This document shows positions 1 to 6,100 of a stretch of 64,000 nucleotides of DNA, in pieces; the first letter of the stretch is position 1, and each line of letters starts with the position of its first letter. Made by a program: the position numbers and the translations under genes. The notes beneath the pieces are model-generated. The model saw nothing but the letters and a program-made list of their open reading frames with translations, did no database searches and was not told the origin of the DNA. Source of the stretch: Paracoccus methylarcula (lineage in GTDB: Bacteria > Pseudomonadota > Alphaproteobacteria > Rhodobacterales > Rhodobacteraceae); assembly GCF_003007735.2 (NCBI RefSeq), contig NZ_PXNQ02000015.1, positions 1-64,000 on the forward strand, given 5' to 3'.

Positions 1-72
1 GTCGCCGTAGCCGTCGCCGTAGCCGTCGCCGTCGCCGTCGCCGTAGCCGTCGCCGTCGCCGTAGCCGTCGCT
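1..72. repeat. Hexanucleotide array GTCGCC/GTAGCC
   Basis: About twelve tandem 6-bp units, GTCGCC or GTAGCC, run from the window edge to about 72. On the minus strand they read as in-frame Gly-Asp and Gly-Tyr dipeptides of the partial gene. The true array length is unknown because it continues out of the window. Units of six keep the frame whatever the copy number. Confidence 0.9.
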
Positions 73-264
73 CTGAGTGGCCCTGTCGAGGTATGACTGC
101 TCGTCTTCTCTGAGCAGTTTCCTGATCTCGCTCGCTCTCATCGCGGCACTGACGTGCCTGGCGACCCGTTTCAGGGTGGCATAAGCACCCTCGGAACAGG
201 CGCCAGCCCTGATGATGTCGTCGATGGTGAGCAGCGGATCATCATCGATCACGCGTCCTGCCAT
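1..264 (-). CDS. Partial phage protein with Gly-Asp-Gly-Tyr repeat tail
   Basis: This leftward reading frame starts at ATG 264 and is still open at the window edge, so its C-terminus is missing. The visible 88 residues begin MAGRVIDDDPLLTIDDII and form a mostly helical charged domain, then switch at about residue 65 to an alternating GDGD/GDGY repeat encoded by a hexanucleotide array. It overlaps the stop of the upstream DUF6948-like gene by 16 nt, which suggests translational coupling. I do not recognise the family. The short Asp/Gly/Tyr tail could be a flexible or metal-binding extension. Confidence 0.6.
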   Translation of the reverse strand, partial: MAGRVIDDDPLLTIDDIIRAGACSEGAYATLKRVARHVSAAMRASEIRKLLREDEQSYLDRATQSDGYGDGDGYGDGDGDGYGDGYGD

Positions 265-578
265 GCTTTCCAGGCCTCCTCGGTGATGTCGAAAACCGCC
301 GTGATGTCATGCAGGACGGGAATATCCGCCGGGGCGCTGATCCTGCTCTTCGAGGTAGGACCGGTCGCGCAGAGCTGCATGAGGCCCTTCGTCGTTCCCC
401 AGTACATCGCCATGCGCGCCGCTTTCAGTGCCATGGTGGATGCTCCCAAATCCTGATCCTGCGGCACAAGCCCGGCGAAAACGCCGCGGTGCTTGGTGGT
501 GATCAGCACAGGGCGCATCTGCGTGGCCTGCGGCTCGGATGCCGCCTCAACGGAGGCAATGGCAGTTGCAGTGTTCAT
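249..578 (-). CDS. DUF6948-like phage protein
   Basis: 109 residues, ATG 578, with AAAGGA seven bases upstream. The core (RPVLITTKHRGVFAGLVPQ, then ARMAMYWGTTKGLMQL and SRISAPADIPVLHDITAVFD) matches the pattern I know as the DUF6948 domain, a small beta-rich phage protein of unknown role. The first 20 residues look like a disordered leader. It is the second-to-last visible gene of the leftward operon that starts at 1257. The family assignment is from memory of the motif pattern. Confidence 0.75.
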   Translation of the reverse strand: MNTATAIASVEAASEPQATQMRPVLITTKHRGVFAGLVPQDQDLGASTMALKAARMAMYWGTTKGLMQLCATGPTSKSRISAPADIPVLHDITAVFDITEEAWKAWQDA

Positions 579-808
579 CGTTGGTCCTTTCAGGTTGGGT
601 TAAGAAGAAATGCGGCGGATGCACCGCAGAGCCGCCGAGTTGCCGCGCACCGCGATCTGACATGCGGGAGGCTGCGCGGGAAAATCGGCCGGGACAGCCG
701 TTGAAGAACCGTGGAATGGGCCGCGATGGCCATGTGCTGTCCCGGCACCGCACCCACCACGGGCGCGGATCTGAAAACTTGCTGAGATGAGAGGCCCGGC
801 CATACTGC
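579..808. other. Gap between leftward genes, no gene seen
   Basis: About 230 bases between the 44-residue membrane ORF and the DUF6948-like gene. Open frames exist on both strands, but none has a Shine-Dalgarno sequence and their translations are Arg/Pro/Ser-rich shadows. It may hold the leader or a promoter of the DUF6948-like gene. Confidence 0.5.
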
Positions 809-943
809 TCACCAGCCCATCGCCTGGCGCAGGCCCGTGCCGCCCCACCTGATCAGCAGAGCCATGAAGGTCGGCGCGGTCAGCAGGAAGGTGACGAACA
901 GGATTGCTTGAGCAGCGCGAAGGGCGATCGTTTCTAGGATCAT
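809..943 (-). CDS. Small single-pass membrane protein (44 aa)
   Basis: 44 residues, MILETIALRAAQAILFVTF..., with one hydrophobic helix at about residues 10-32 and a short Arg-containing tail. Its ATG overlaps the stop of the preceding gene as ATGA, so it is probably translated by coupling. No family recognised. Position in a repressor-controlled leftward phage operon is compatible with a small membrane-acting early protein, but nothing in the sequence proves this. Confidence 0.6.
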   Translation of the reverse strand: MILETIALRAAQAILFVTFLLTAPTFMALLIRWGGTGLRQAMGW

Positions 944-1257
944 GGCTGAGCCTCACACTGATCCTGACGGAAGGTGATACTCTCGACCTCGGCCATGTTG
1001 ATAACGCCGATGCGGTCGGCGGTCGATATCTTCAGCGATCCGGAAAAAGTCCGCGCGTCGTGGACCTCTTCCACCATTTTCCGAGCCATCTCCGCAGGCA
1101 CGCCCGGAAAGCTGTCGAGATTGAGGCCGCGGTATTTGATGATGACAGTGCCGCAGGGAATGGCGACTCCAGCGACCTCATTGGACGTGAAATTGCGGGT
1201 TTCCACCTGTTCTGATGCAATCCGCTCTGGCTTCACTGCGAAAGCTGAGTTCGTCAC
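940..1257 (-). CDS. Hypothetical phage early protein, first gene of leftward operon
   Basis: 105 residues from GTG 1257, chosen because GGAAGGGAG lies eight bases upstream and the frame agrees with the operon. The protein is soluble and mixed alpha/beta, with no motif I recognise. It is the first gene after the operator-promoter at 1301-1345, so it is likely repressed in the lysogen together with the genes behind it. Confidence 0.7.
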   Translation of the reverse strand: MTNSAFAVKPERIASEQVETRNFTSNEVAGVAIPCGTVIIKYRGLNLDSFPGVPAEMARKMVEEVHDARTFSGSLKISTADRIGVINMAEVESITFRQDQCEAQP

Positions 1258-1300
1258 GGATGATCTCCCTTCCGATGGGGTTCGGTGGGAGTAAAATTAA

Positions 1301-1345
1301 TTTTGCATTTGCCAAATGTAAAGCGAAATAATTTGCAATTGCAAA
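1301..1345 (-). promoter_or_regulatory. Leftward phage promoter with two operator palindromes
   Basis: On the minus strand a -35 TTTACA (1322-1317) and a -10 like TAATTT are 17 bases apart. They are overlapped by CATTTGCCAAATG (1306-1318), an inverted repeat with a one-base centre. Next to it is the perfect palindrome TTTGCAATTGCAAA (1332-1345). The same palindrome and related half-sites recur in front of the repressor gene at 2518-2576, so this looks like an operator region for the prophage repressor. Confidence 0.75.
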
Positions 1346-1436
1346 AAATTAACTTGTCGGCCGATTCGCACCTGCTATCCTACGGCCATGGTGGGCGACG
1401 TCATGCCGCCCTGCCTGCGCCGGGCACCGGCGCATG

Positions 1437-1458
1437 AAAAAGCCCGCCGGTCGGCGGG
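1437..1458 (-). terminator. Intrinsic terminator of leftward membrane gene
   Basis: On the minus strand CCCGCC-GACC-GGCGGG forms a 6-bp GC stem with a 4-base loop, followed by CTTTTT. It lies about 60 bases downstream of the stop of the gene ending at 1517 and upstream of the leftward operator-promoter, so it would separate the two transcripts. Confidence 0.75.
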
Positions 1459-1473
1459 AAAGACGGAGGGGTG

Positions 1474-1629
1474 ATGGATAGCTTTAAGGTCTTTCTACTC
1501 GTGATGGTTCATCTGGTCACGATCGCCTATGTGAACGATTCACTAGGGTTGATGCGACAGTCCAACACCCACGCAATAGAATTGCTAGAGCAATGTTTGC
1601 CAGCCCGATCCATACGCCAGGCAAACTGA
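1474..1629 (+). CDS. Small hydrophobic ORF (51 aa), antiparallel to next gene
   Basis: 51 residues starting MDSFKVFLLVMVHLVTIAY, with a hydrophobic N-terminal segment and a very good Shine-Dalgarno, GGAGGGG, immediately upstream. Its 3' two-thirds are antisense to the leftward membrane gene 1517-1852. The strong ribosome site argues for it and the antisense overlap argues against it; both could be real if expressed at different times. Confidence 0.4.
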   Translation: MDSFKVFLLVMVHLVTIAYVNDSLGLMRQSNTHAIELLEQCLPARSIRQAN

Positions 1630-1852
1630 ATACCCCGCCAGTGGCCGGTGCAATTCCTGCCAAGCCTGCCAGCGGATAAGCAACCGATGCAAAGACCCCA
1701 ACCCAAAGCAGGTACTTTCGAATTGGCCCAAGAATTTCTGATAGAACGCGATGGCAGTTGTCTGGAGCGGTGATTGCGGCGTTGAGGAACGCGCCGCCAA
1801 TCATAGCGTATAGCGCAATCATAAACGTTATCATGATGTCGGTAGCGGTCAT
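1517..1852 (-). CDS. Predicted three-helix membrane protein
   Basis: 111 residues from ATG 1852, preceded by GGAAG. Hydrophobic segments lie at roughly residues 5-25, 45-65 and 72-95, with a basic C-terminal tail (NRSHRRS). The frame continues upstream to 1912, but that part has no ribosome site. A terminator at 1437-1458 follows it. Gene order (next to the repressor, transcribed the same way) would fit an immunity-region accessory such as a superinfection-exclusion protein; that is inference only. Confidence 0.6.
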   Translation of the reverse strand: MTATDIMITFMIALYAMIGGAFLNAAITAPDNCHRVLSEILGPIRKYLLWVGVFASVAYPLAGLAGIAPATGGVFSLPGVWIGLANIALAILLRGCWTVASTLVNRSHRRS

Positions 1853-2096
1853 GTGATCACACTTCCGGCAATATGCTGATTCTGCAAGCGCATTTCCGCC
1901 TGTGTGCGCCACGCATATATTTCGTTCCTTGCCGCTGCATTTTGCGGTTCATCGATTCGCCGCCACATGTTGTGCGATTGACCAAAAGGTCAGGTTTAAT
2001 GGATTGCGCAATGTGCAAGTGTTGGGGCTGGCGTTTCGGCGGTTTGTTGCCGACGAATTGAAGGAAAGGGAAATTTCGCGAGAGTGAGGATTGGGG
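1853..2096. other. Gap between repressor and membrane gene, no clear gene
   Basis: About 240 bases downstream of the repressor gene. Short open frames occur on both strands but lack ribosome sites or recognisable sequence. It probably contains the leader and promoter of the leftward membrane gene. Confidence 0.4.
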
Positions 2097-2261
2097 ATGA
2101 TCTGGGATAGAGAGAAGTTCGTTGAGGTCATCTACAGCCTAAGTGACGAACGGATCACTTTTCTTTCTCGTGTTTTAGGCTATCGCGATCCGAGAGAAAC
2201 TGAGCATAGTCTGCCAACTGCTGCCTGCCGTCGGGAGGCAACTGATCGTACGCCCGAATAA
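2097..2261 (+). CDS. Possible small ORF (54 aa) antisense to repressor 3' end
   Basis: MIWDREKFVEVIYSLSDERI... runs 54 residues from ATG 2097, with GAGGATTGGGG just upstream. From 2155 onward it is antisense to the repressor gene. The first 20 residues look protein-like; the rest may be a shadow. It could be a genuine small gene, or an antisense transcript start acting on the repressor. Confidence 0.25.
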   Translation: MIWDREKFVEVIYSLSDERITFLSRVLGYRDPRETEHSLPTAACRREATDRTPE

Positions 2262-2502
2262 TCATCTCCCGTTGTTCCTCCGCTGACAGCGGCTCACCGT
2301 GCGCAATGTGCCGAAGCGGGACTCCTAGGGCACCAGCAACTGCAACTAAATCCACCGCATTCGGCTTGGCATTGGCTCTCGTGAACCACGGGTTGAGGCG
2401 CTGATAAGGTATTCCTGTCTGGGCGGCGAGGTCGGACTTTTTCCAGCCTCGTCCCTCCATAAGGGACTGTATTCTTGCAGTTATCGGATGGAGATCGCTC
2501 AT
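2155..2502 (-). CDS. Phage repressor-like XRE-family DNA-binding protein
   Basis: 115 residues from ATG 2502. An XRE/lambda-repressor-type helix-turn-helix lies at about residues 10-60 (LMEGRGWKKSDLAAQTGIPY, then NAVDLVAVAGALGVPLRHI), followed by a short helical tail with no LexA-like protease domain. It is divergent from a cro-like gene across an intergenic region full of operator repeats, the usual lysogeny switch layout. There is no Shine-Dalgarno, and a -10-like TACGAT sits at 2509-2514, so the message may be leaderless as for lambda cI. Without a self-cleavage domain, induction would need an antirepressor or another route. Confidence 0.8.
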   Translation of the reverse strand: MSDLHPITARIQSLMEGRGWKKSDLAAQTGIPYQRLNPWFTRANAKPNAVDLVAVAGALGVPLRHIAHGEPLSAEEQREMIIRAYDQLPPDGRQQLADYAQFLSDRDSLKHEKEK

Positions 2503-2508
2503 GCGAAG

Positions 2509-2581
2509 ATCGTAAGCTTTGCATTTGCCAACATCAATTTTGCATTTGCTCCTTGACATTGGTTTGCAATTGCAAAATTTT
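2509..2581. promoter_or_regulatory. Divergent switch region with three operator repeats
   Basis: Contains TTTGCATTTGCCAA (2518-2531), TTTGCATTTGC (2539-2549) and the palindrome TTTGCAATTGCAAA (2563-2576), the last identical to 1332-1345. A rightward -35 TTGACA (2553-2558) has the palindrome in its spacer, so a bound repressor would block the cro-like gene. Leftward TTGATG (2537-2532) and TACGAT (2514-2509), 17 bases apart, would start the repressor message at or next to its ATG. Confidence 0.75.
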
Positions 2582-2587
2582 GTCGGC

Positions 2588-2791
2588 ATGGATCCTGCAA
2601 TCATAATAAAAAAAATCGAGGCTTTTGCCGACGAAACCGGGATGAAGGAGTCCTCGGTATGTCAGCTCGCATTCAGCAACCCTCGGTATCTTGAGAGCCT
2701 TCGGGCGCGCGTTCGGCGACTTCCTCTTGAGCTCGAGAAATTCGAGAAGTTTGTGGCAGGGCGTAAACCCTCCTCCGAGGACGCGGCATGA
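2588..2791 (+). CDS. Cro-like small DNA-binding protein
   Basis: 67 residues from ATG 2588, the first rightward gene of the switch. MDPAIIIKKIEAFADETGMKE...SSVCQLAFSNPRYLESL reads as a short helix-turn-helix protein, with a Lys/Glu-rich C-terminal helix. Position opposite the repressor, behind TTGACA with an operator in the spacer, gives the cro-like call. The upstream ribosome site is weak. Confidence 0.6.
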   Translation: MDPAIIIKKIEAFADETGMKESSVCQLAFSNPRYLESLRARVRRLPLELEKFEKFVAGRKPSSEDAA

Positions 2792-2830
2792 CCATCCCCA
2801 CCGCGCCCCATCATCATGAAAGGAAATGCC

Positions 2831-3004
2831 GTGGAATGGACCCCGTGGTTCATCGTGAATCGGATGCTGGATTTTGCGATCATCGGAATGTTCTTTGTGC
2901 AACTGGCCCTCTACATTCGGATACGGGAACAGAGCGGCCTGGACTCATGGCTCCAGCGCCAGTGCAGAGCTATTTCCAGATTCCTCGGGTTTTCGCCGAA
3001 ATAG
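2831..3004 (+). CDS. Small membrane protein (57 aa)
   Basis: Start GTG 2831 is chosen because AAAGGA is seven bases upstream; an ATG at 2816 lacks a ribosome site. VEWTPWFIVNRMLDFAIIGM... contains one transmembrane helix at about residues 12-30 and a basic amphipathic tail. Its last 94 bases are antisense to the leftward gene 2911-3375, so one of the two ends may be mis-called. Confidence 0.45.
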   Translation: MEWTPWFIVNRMLDFAIIGMFFVQLALYIRIREQSGLDSWLQRQCRAISRFLGFSPK

Positions 3005-3375
3005 GTGCTGAGCGGATTTTCAGTGGCGCTGTGCGGCTGAACAGAAATACGCAGTTCCCTCCGCGCTGCCGAAAATTTGCTGATCGCCGGTTTCGGTATC
3101 CCCAAAACAAAATAGGGGTCTTCAACGCGCGGAACTTCATCTTCCGTGACGAATGCAGCGTTGCTACTGGAAATTCCCTCGACGGTGATCGCACTGTCAG
3201 CATTATTCCGAATAGTCCATTGAATGCGCCAGTAGCCTTCCCCGGCGTAGACCTCTCGTTCGAAGGTCGGCGGCTTCCGTCGGTGCGCTTGCCAATAGTT
3301 CAGGCAACCAAGACCAAAGCCGCCAAAGGCGCAAATCGCTACGATAGCCTCGAACGCAAGGCCAACAGTTTCCAT
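2911..3375 (-). CDS. Membrane-anchored hypothetical protein
   Basis: 154 residues from ATG 3375, with AAGGAGA eight bases upstream, one of the best ribosome sites in this area. One N-terminal transmembrane helix (about residues 5-25) is followed by a beta-rich domain of about 120 residues ending in Arg-rich sequence. No family recognised. It runs against the surrounding rightward early genes, so it is probably an independently expressed accessory gene, perhaps a surface or exclusion protein. Confidence 0.65.
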   Translation of the reverse strand: METVGLAFEAIVAICAFGGFGLGCLNYWQAHRRKPPTFEREVYAGEGYWRIQWTIRNNADSAITVEGISSSNAAFVTEDEVPRVEDPYFVLGIPKPAISKFSAARRELRISVQPHSATENPLSTYFGENPRNLEIALHWRWSHESRPLCSRIRM

Positions 3376-3479
3376 GCGTGTTTCTCCTTGTCGCGTATGG
3401 ATCAGCGCCGCCGCTTTGGTCGGGGCGGCGGCGCACCTATCATCTCTGTCTATCCTGATCCTTTCAATCTGGAGGCCGC

Positions 3480-3791
3480 ATGAACCACGCTGCGCCCCCG
3501 TTTCCCAATTCAGTTCCAGTTGATCGGTCACTTGATCAACATGGAGACTTTCCGATGAAAAATCCTGCCGAAAATCCACGAAGGTGGTTTCGCAACATGC
3601 TGTGGCGCGCGTTTCCGTCGCCGTCCGAGCATGATCTGACCGTCAAGGCCGCTGGCGTTCTCGATGTCTCGCCGCGTCAGGTGAAGAACTGGCTGCGCGA
3701 AGAGCATGACGCCTCGCTGCGCTATGTCATGGCCGTGATCGCCATCGCCGGCGCCGAAATCGTCTTTGGCCGGATCGAGGGGCGCAAATGA
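3480..3791 (+). CDS. Hypothetical early regulator, HTH-like
   Basis: 103 residues from ATG 3480, with GGAGG six bases upstream; a second start at ATG 3555 also has GGAGA. The segment HDLTVKAAGVLDVSPRQVKN WLREEHDASLRY reads as a helix-turn-helix (about residues 52-80), followed by a hydrophobic Ala/Ile helix. First of a run of tightly packed rightward genes with ATGA overlaps. Probably a DNA-binding phage regulator; the target is unknown. Confidence 0.6.
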   Translation: MNHAAPPFPNSVPVDRSLDQHGDFPMKNPAENPRRWFRNMLWRAFPSPSEHDLTVKAAGVLDVSPRQVKNWLREEHDASLRYVMAVIAIAGAEIVFGRIEGRK

Positions 3792-3928
3792 CCAGGCTCT
3801 GCAATTACCTGTTGTATCGCTTCTACAGGGCGCGGTCCGTCCGCGCCCTCAACCTGCATCATCGTTTCAAGGCCACGGCGGAAAAATTCTTCCGGCGCGG
3901 TGGGTTCGATTGGGATGAGGGTCAGTGA
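3788..3928 (+). CDS. Small basic protein (46 aa)
   Basis: 46 residues, MTRLCNYLLYRFYRARSVRA..., very basic and aromatic in its first half. It is joined to the previous gene by an ATGA overlap and to the next by TGATG, so it sits inside a coupled cistron chain. No family recognised. Confidence 0.5.
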   Translation: MTRLCNYLLYRFYRARSVRALNLHHRFKATAEKFFRRGGFDWDEGQ

Positions 3929-4107
3929 TGGAGCGTAAGGCCATTCCGCGCTGGCAGGCGACAATAACATACATGATCGGCCGTCGACCGGAGCAGCGCA
4001 TCCATGAGTTCGAAGAGATGGAAGAGCTCCACATGCTGGTCGAGCAGGGACCGGATTGGAACTTCATCGTTGATTTCCGGATCGATCTACTTCGGAGGCA
4101 GTATTAG
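3928..4107 (+). CDS. Small hypothetical protein (59 aa)
   Basis: 59 residues from ATG 3928, with GAGGG seven bases upstream; a GTG three bases earlier is also possible. It contains an acidic helix (HEFEEMEELHMLVEQ) and a short C-terminal beta/basic end. It overlaps the stop of the previous gene. Likely an early phage gene of unknown role. Confidence 0.5.
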   Translation: MERKAIPRWQATITYMIGRRPEQRIHEFEEMEELHMLVEQGPDWNFIVDFRIDLLRRQY

Positions 4108-4178
4108 TGCATAGATCGACAGATATGCGCCGAGAAACGGCAGGCCAATCGATGAAGGTCGCACGGTTCACTGGACGC

Positions 4179-4394
4179 CTAGATCAATTCGCCCTGCCTG
4201 CGGTCGCGGGGATTACCGACCACATCGTTGATTCTTCCCTGATTGATGCCAAGCATCGCGGCAATAATATGCTGATCTTCTCCTCCTTGGTGAAGGAGGC
4301 GTACAGTCTCGATCTGCTTCTCGTTAAGGTGGGTATTGCGAACCTCAATTCGGTTCAGCAGCTCCCCAGTGACGGGGTGTCGGAAAGTAGCCAT
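4179..4394 (-). CDS. Small HTH-like protein, leftward
   Basis: 71 residues from ATG 4394, preceded by GAGGAGG. The stretch LNEKQIETVRLLHQGGEDQH, then IIAAMLGINQGRINDVVGNP, reads as a helix-turn-helix of the homeodomain-like or sigma-70 region 4 type. It is divergent from the operon starting at 4574, with a long inverted repeat between them, so it is a plausible local regulator of that promoter. Confidence 0.7.
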   Translation of the reverse strand: MATFRHPVTGELLNRIEVRNTHLNEKQIETVRLLHQGGEDQHIIAAMLGINQGRINDVVGNPRDRRQGELI

Positions 4395-4458
4395 GGGTAT
4401 ACCTCCTCAGTGGCTGCTTGTGGTGCCGCTGTTTGTGGAAGTGCAGCGGCTTCATTCA

Positions 4459-4488
4459 GGGGGTGGTTCGCGCCAACGAATCACCCCC
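4459..4488. promoter_or_regulatory. 12-bp inverted repeat in divergent intergenic region
   Basis: GGGGGTGGTTCG and CGAATCACCCCC form 12-bp arms with a single G/T mismatch and a 6-base spacer. No T-run follows on either strand, so it is more likely an operator or mRNA structure than a terminator. It lies midway between the divergent genes 4179-4394 and 4574-4750. Confidence 0.6.
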
Positions 4489-4573
4489 ATGCCTACAGAT
4501 ATAACGTCACCTGTGTTTTCCGACTATCTCACGTGGTGAACCGCTTCTCGTGCAATGCAGTACGAGGCGCGGC

Positions 4574-4750
4574 ATGAGCAATCCCCCGGGTCTCCCTGCA
4601 ATCGTGCTGATCGACCTCCGCCGCGGTTTCGGCGTCGAGGACATCGCAGATCGTCACAGCATCCCGGTGAAGCGAGTCAGGAAGATTGTCGCCGAACTCC
4701 GTATGTGGGGCCTCCTGGCGGAAACCGATTGGCAGGAGTTGGCGCCATGA
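4574..4750 (+). CDS. Small HTH protein (58 aa)
   Basis: 58 residues from ATG 4574, with GAGG eight bases upstream. GFGVEDIADRHSIPVKRVRK IVAELRMWGLL is a compact helix-turn-helix. First of six genes joined by ATGA overlaps up to 6723. Probably a DNA-binding early protein. Confidence 0.6.
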   Translation: MSNPPGLPAIVLIDLRRGFGVEDIADRHSIPVKRVRKIVAELRMWGLLAETDWQELAP

Positions 4751-5007
4751 AAGACAAGCCCACCATCACCCGCGCGCGCATTCGCGAAATGCTGAGAAGC
4801 CGCAGTATCGATCGCGTCGCCGCCGATCTGGACATGGACCCCGAAGAGGTCGAGCGGATCGCGTCGCTGACCAGTGGCGTGATGCTTCGGTGCAATGTCA
4901 CCGGCCGCCAATGGCGCGCGACCGGCTGGCGCGGTGCTTACCGTCAGGTCTGCATGCTCGGCTTGACGGATTGGGATTGGTGGCCGGCAGGCGGGGGTGT
5001 GGCATGA
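4747..5007 (+). CDS. Hypothetical early protein, HTH-like N-terminus
   Basis: 86 residues. The N-terminus (ITRARIREMLRSRSIDRVAA DLDMDPEEVERIASL) again looks like a helix-turn-helix; the C-terminus is rich in Trp and Gly. It is coupled to both neighbours by ATGA overlaps. No named family recognised. Confidence 0.6.
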   Translation: MKDKPTITRARIREMLRSRSIDRVAADLDMDPEEVERIASLTSGVMLRCNVTGRQWRATGWRGAYRQVCMLGLTDWDWWPAGGGVA

Positions 5008-5483
5008 TCCCTGTTCGCGGACCGGATGGCCAAGAATATGCGAGCCTGTCAGCTGCGGCGCGGGCCTTCGGCGTTCATATCACCACGATCCGGCGTCATT
5101 TGGCCAGCCATGGCAATCTCGACATGATCGGATGCAATACGGTGCCGTGTACCTGGAATGGGCGGGGGTATCCTTCGATCAGGGCCGTCGCGAAGGCCGT
5201 AGGGCTCACACCCGAGGCAGTTTCGCATCATCTGGCCAAATACGGCAATCTGGACAGGCTCGGCATCGGATCGATCGGCAGTCCCGGAAATCCCGGGAAT
5301 AGCATGCCGTTCCGCTTCGGTGACCTTTCATGGCCATCGCGCGGGCGGGCCGCACGGGATCTCGGGGTAAGTCAGAAGAGCCTGATGCGCTGGTCGGGGC
5401 CGAACGCAACCGCGCAGCAGCGTGACAAACTCATGGCGGCCGTCATGGCCTACCGGTCCCGTCAACACAGGAGGGCGGCATGA
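5004..5483 (+). CDS. Protein with repeated NUMOD-like DNA-binding motifs
   Basis: 159 residues. Two copies of a motif of the form Y-x-S-ax-A-A-x-A-x-G-hydrophobic followed by IRRHLASHGNLD or VSHHLAKYGNLD lie at about residues 12-45 and 58-92, and a third, weaker copy (SRGRAARDLGVSQKSLMRW) near 118. Such repeats resemble NUMOD/HTH modules from homing-endonuclease-associated phage proteins. No nuclease domain is present, so DNA binding is the only supported guess. Confidence 0.6.
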   Translation: MIPVRGPDGQEYASLSAAARAFGVHITTIRRHLASHGNLDMIGCNTVPCTWNGRGYPSIRAVAKAVGLTPEAVSHHLAKYGNLDRLGIGSIGSPGNPGNSMPFRFGDLSWPSRGRAARDLGVSQKSLMRWSGPNATAQQRDKLMAAVMAYRSRQHRRAA

Positions 5484-6100
5484 TCGAAGCGATACAGGGC
5501 AAGGGACAGCATCGGGTCAGGGCCGAATGTGACATCTGCGGGCATCATGATGTGATCGCCTGCGATTACCTTCGTCACAGTGGCAACATCTGGAAGCCGA
5601 ATGAGGGTCAGGCGCTCAAGAAGCTGACCGCCCAGAAATGGGCCAATATCAAAGGCAAGCTGCATTGCCCGAGCTGCGATGCGCGGCGTCGCGCCGAGGC
5701 AGCGGCGCGGAAGGTCGAGGAACAAGACATGCAGGAGACCGCCGCGCCGGAAATGTCCGGCAAGCAGAAGCGCCTGATCGTCCTGGCGCTGGAAGATGCC
5801 TGGGGTGATGGCGCTTCGCGCTATCGCGATGCCTATACCGACAAGGCAGTTGCTGCCGAGCTCGGGGACGGCATCCGCGCTGGATGGGTACGCCAGGTGC
5901 GCGAGGAAATGTTCGGCCCGGACGGCGGAAACGAGGAAATCGAGGACATCCGCGCGGAGATCGAGGCGCTCGGCCGGTCATTCGAGGTGGGGCTGGCCGA
6001 ACATCGCGCTTTGTATGACGGGAAGATTGCGGCGTTGCAAAAGCGCATTGACGGGATTTGCGATGCAGTCGGCCCGCGCGCCGGGAAGGTGCCGGCATGA
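5480..6100 (+). CDS. Zinc-finger and coiled-coil early protein
   Basis: 206 residues. CDIC...H (about residues 18-24) and CPSC (about 63-66) form a likely CxxC-CxxC zinc ribbon, followed by a long helical Glu/Arg-rich region and a C-terminal segment likely to form a coiled coil (RAEIEALGRSF...). ATGA-coupled on both sides. No named family recognised; possibly a nucleic-acid-binding replication or regulatory accessory. Confidence 0.65.
   Translation: MIEAIQGKGQHRVRAECDICGHHDVIACDYLRHSGNIWKPNEGQALKKLTAQKWANIKGKLHCPSCDARRRAEAAARKVEEQDMQETAAPEMSGKQKRLIVLALEDAWGDGASRYRDAYTDKAVAAELGDGIRAGWVRQVREEMFGPDGGNEEIEDIRAEIEALGRSFEVGLAEHRALYDGKIAALQKRIDGICDAVGPRAGKVPA

Noticed and set aside
600..956. A leftward 118-codon frame and shorter overlapping frames in 540-790
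   Set aside because: No ribosome sites; the part above 809 overlaps the 44-residue membrane gene in another frame.
2788..3483. A 231-codon rightward frame starting in an ATGA overlap after the cro-like gene
   Set aside because: It is antisense to the better-supported membrane-anchored gene 2911-3375 and its residues (Arg, Pro, His rich) look like a shadow.
4107..4577. A 156-codon rightward frame continuing from the small genes
   Set aside because: Most of it is antisense to the leftward HTH gene 4179-4394, which has an excellent ribosome site; composition is unnatural.
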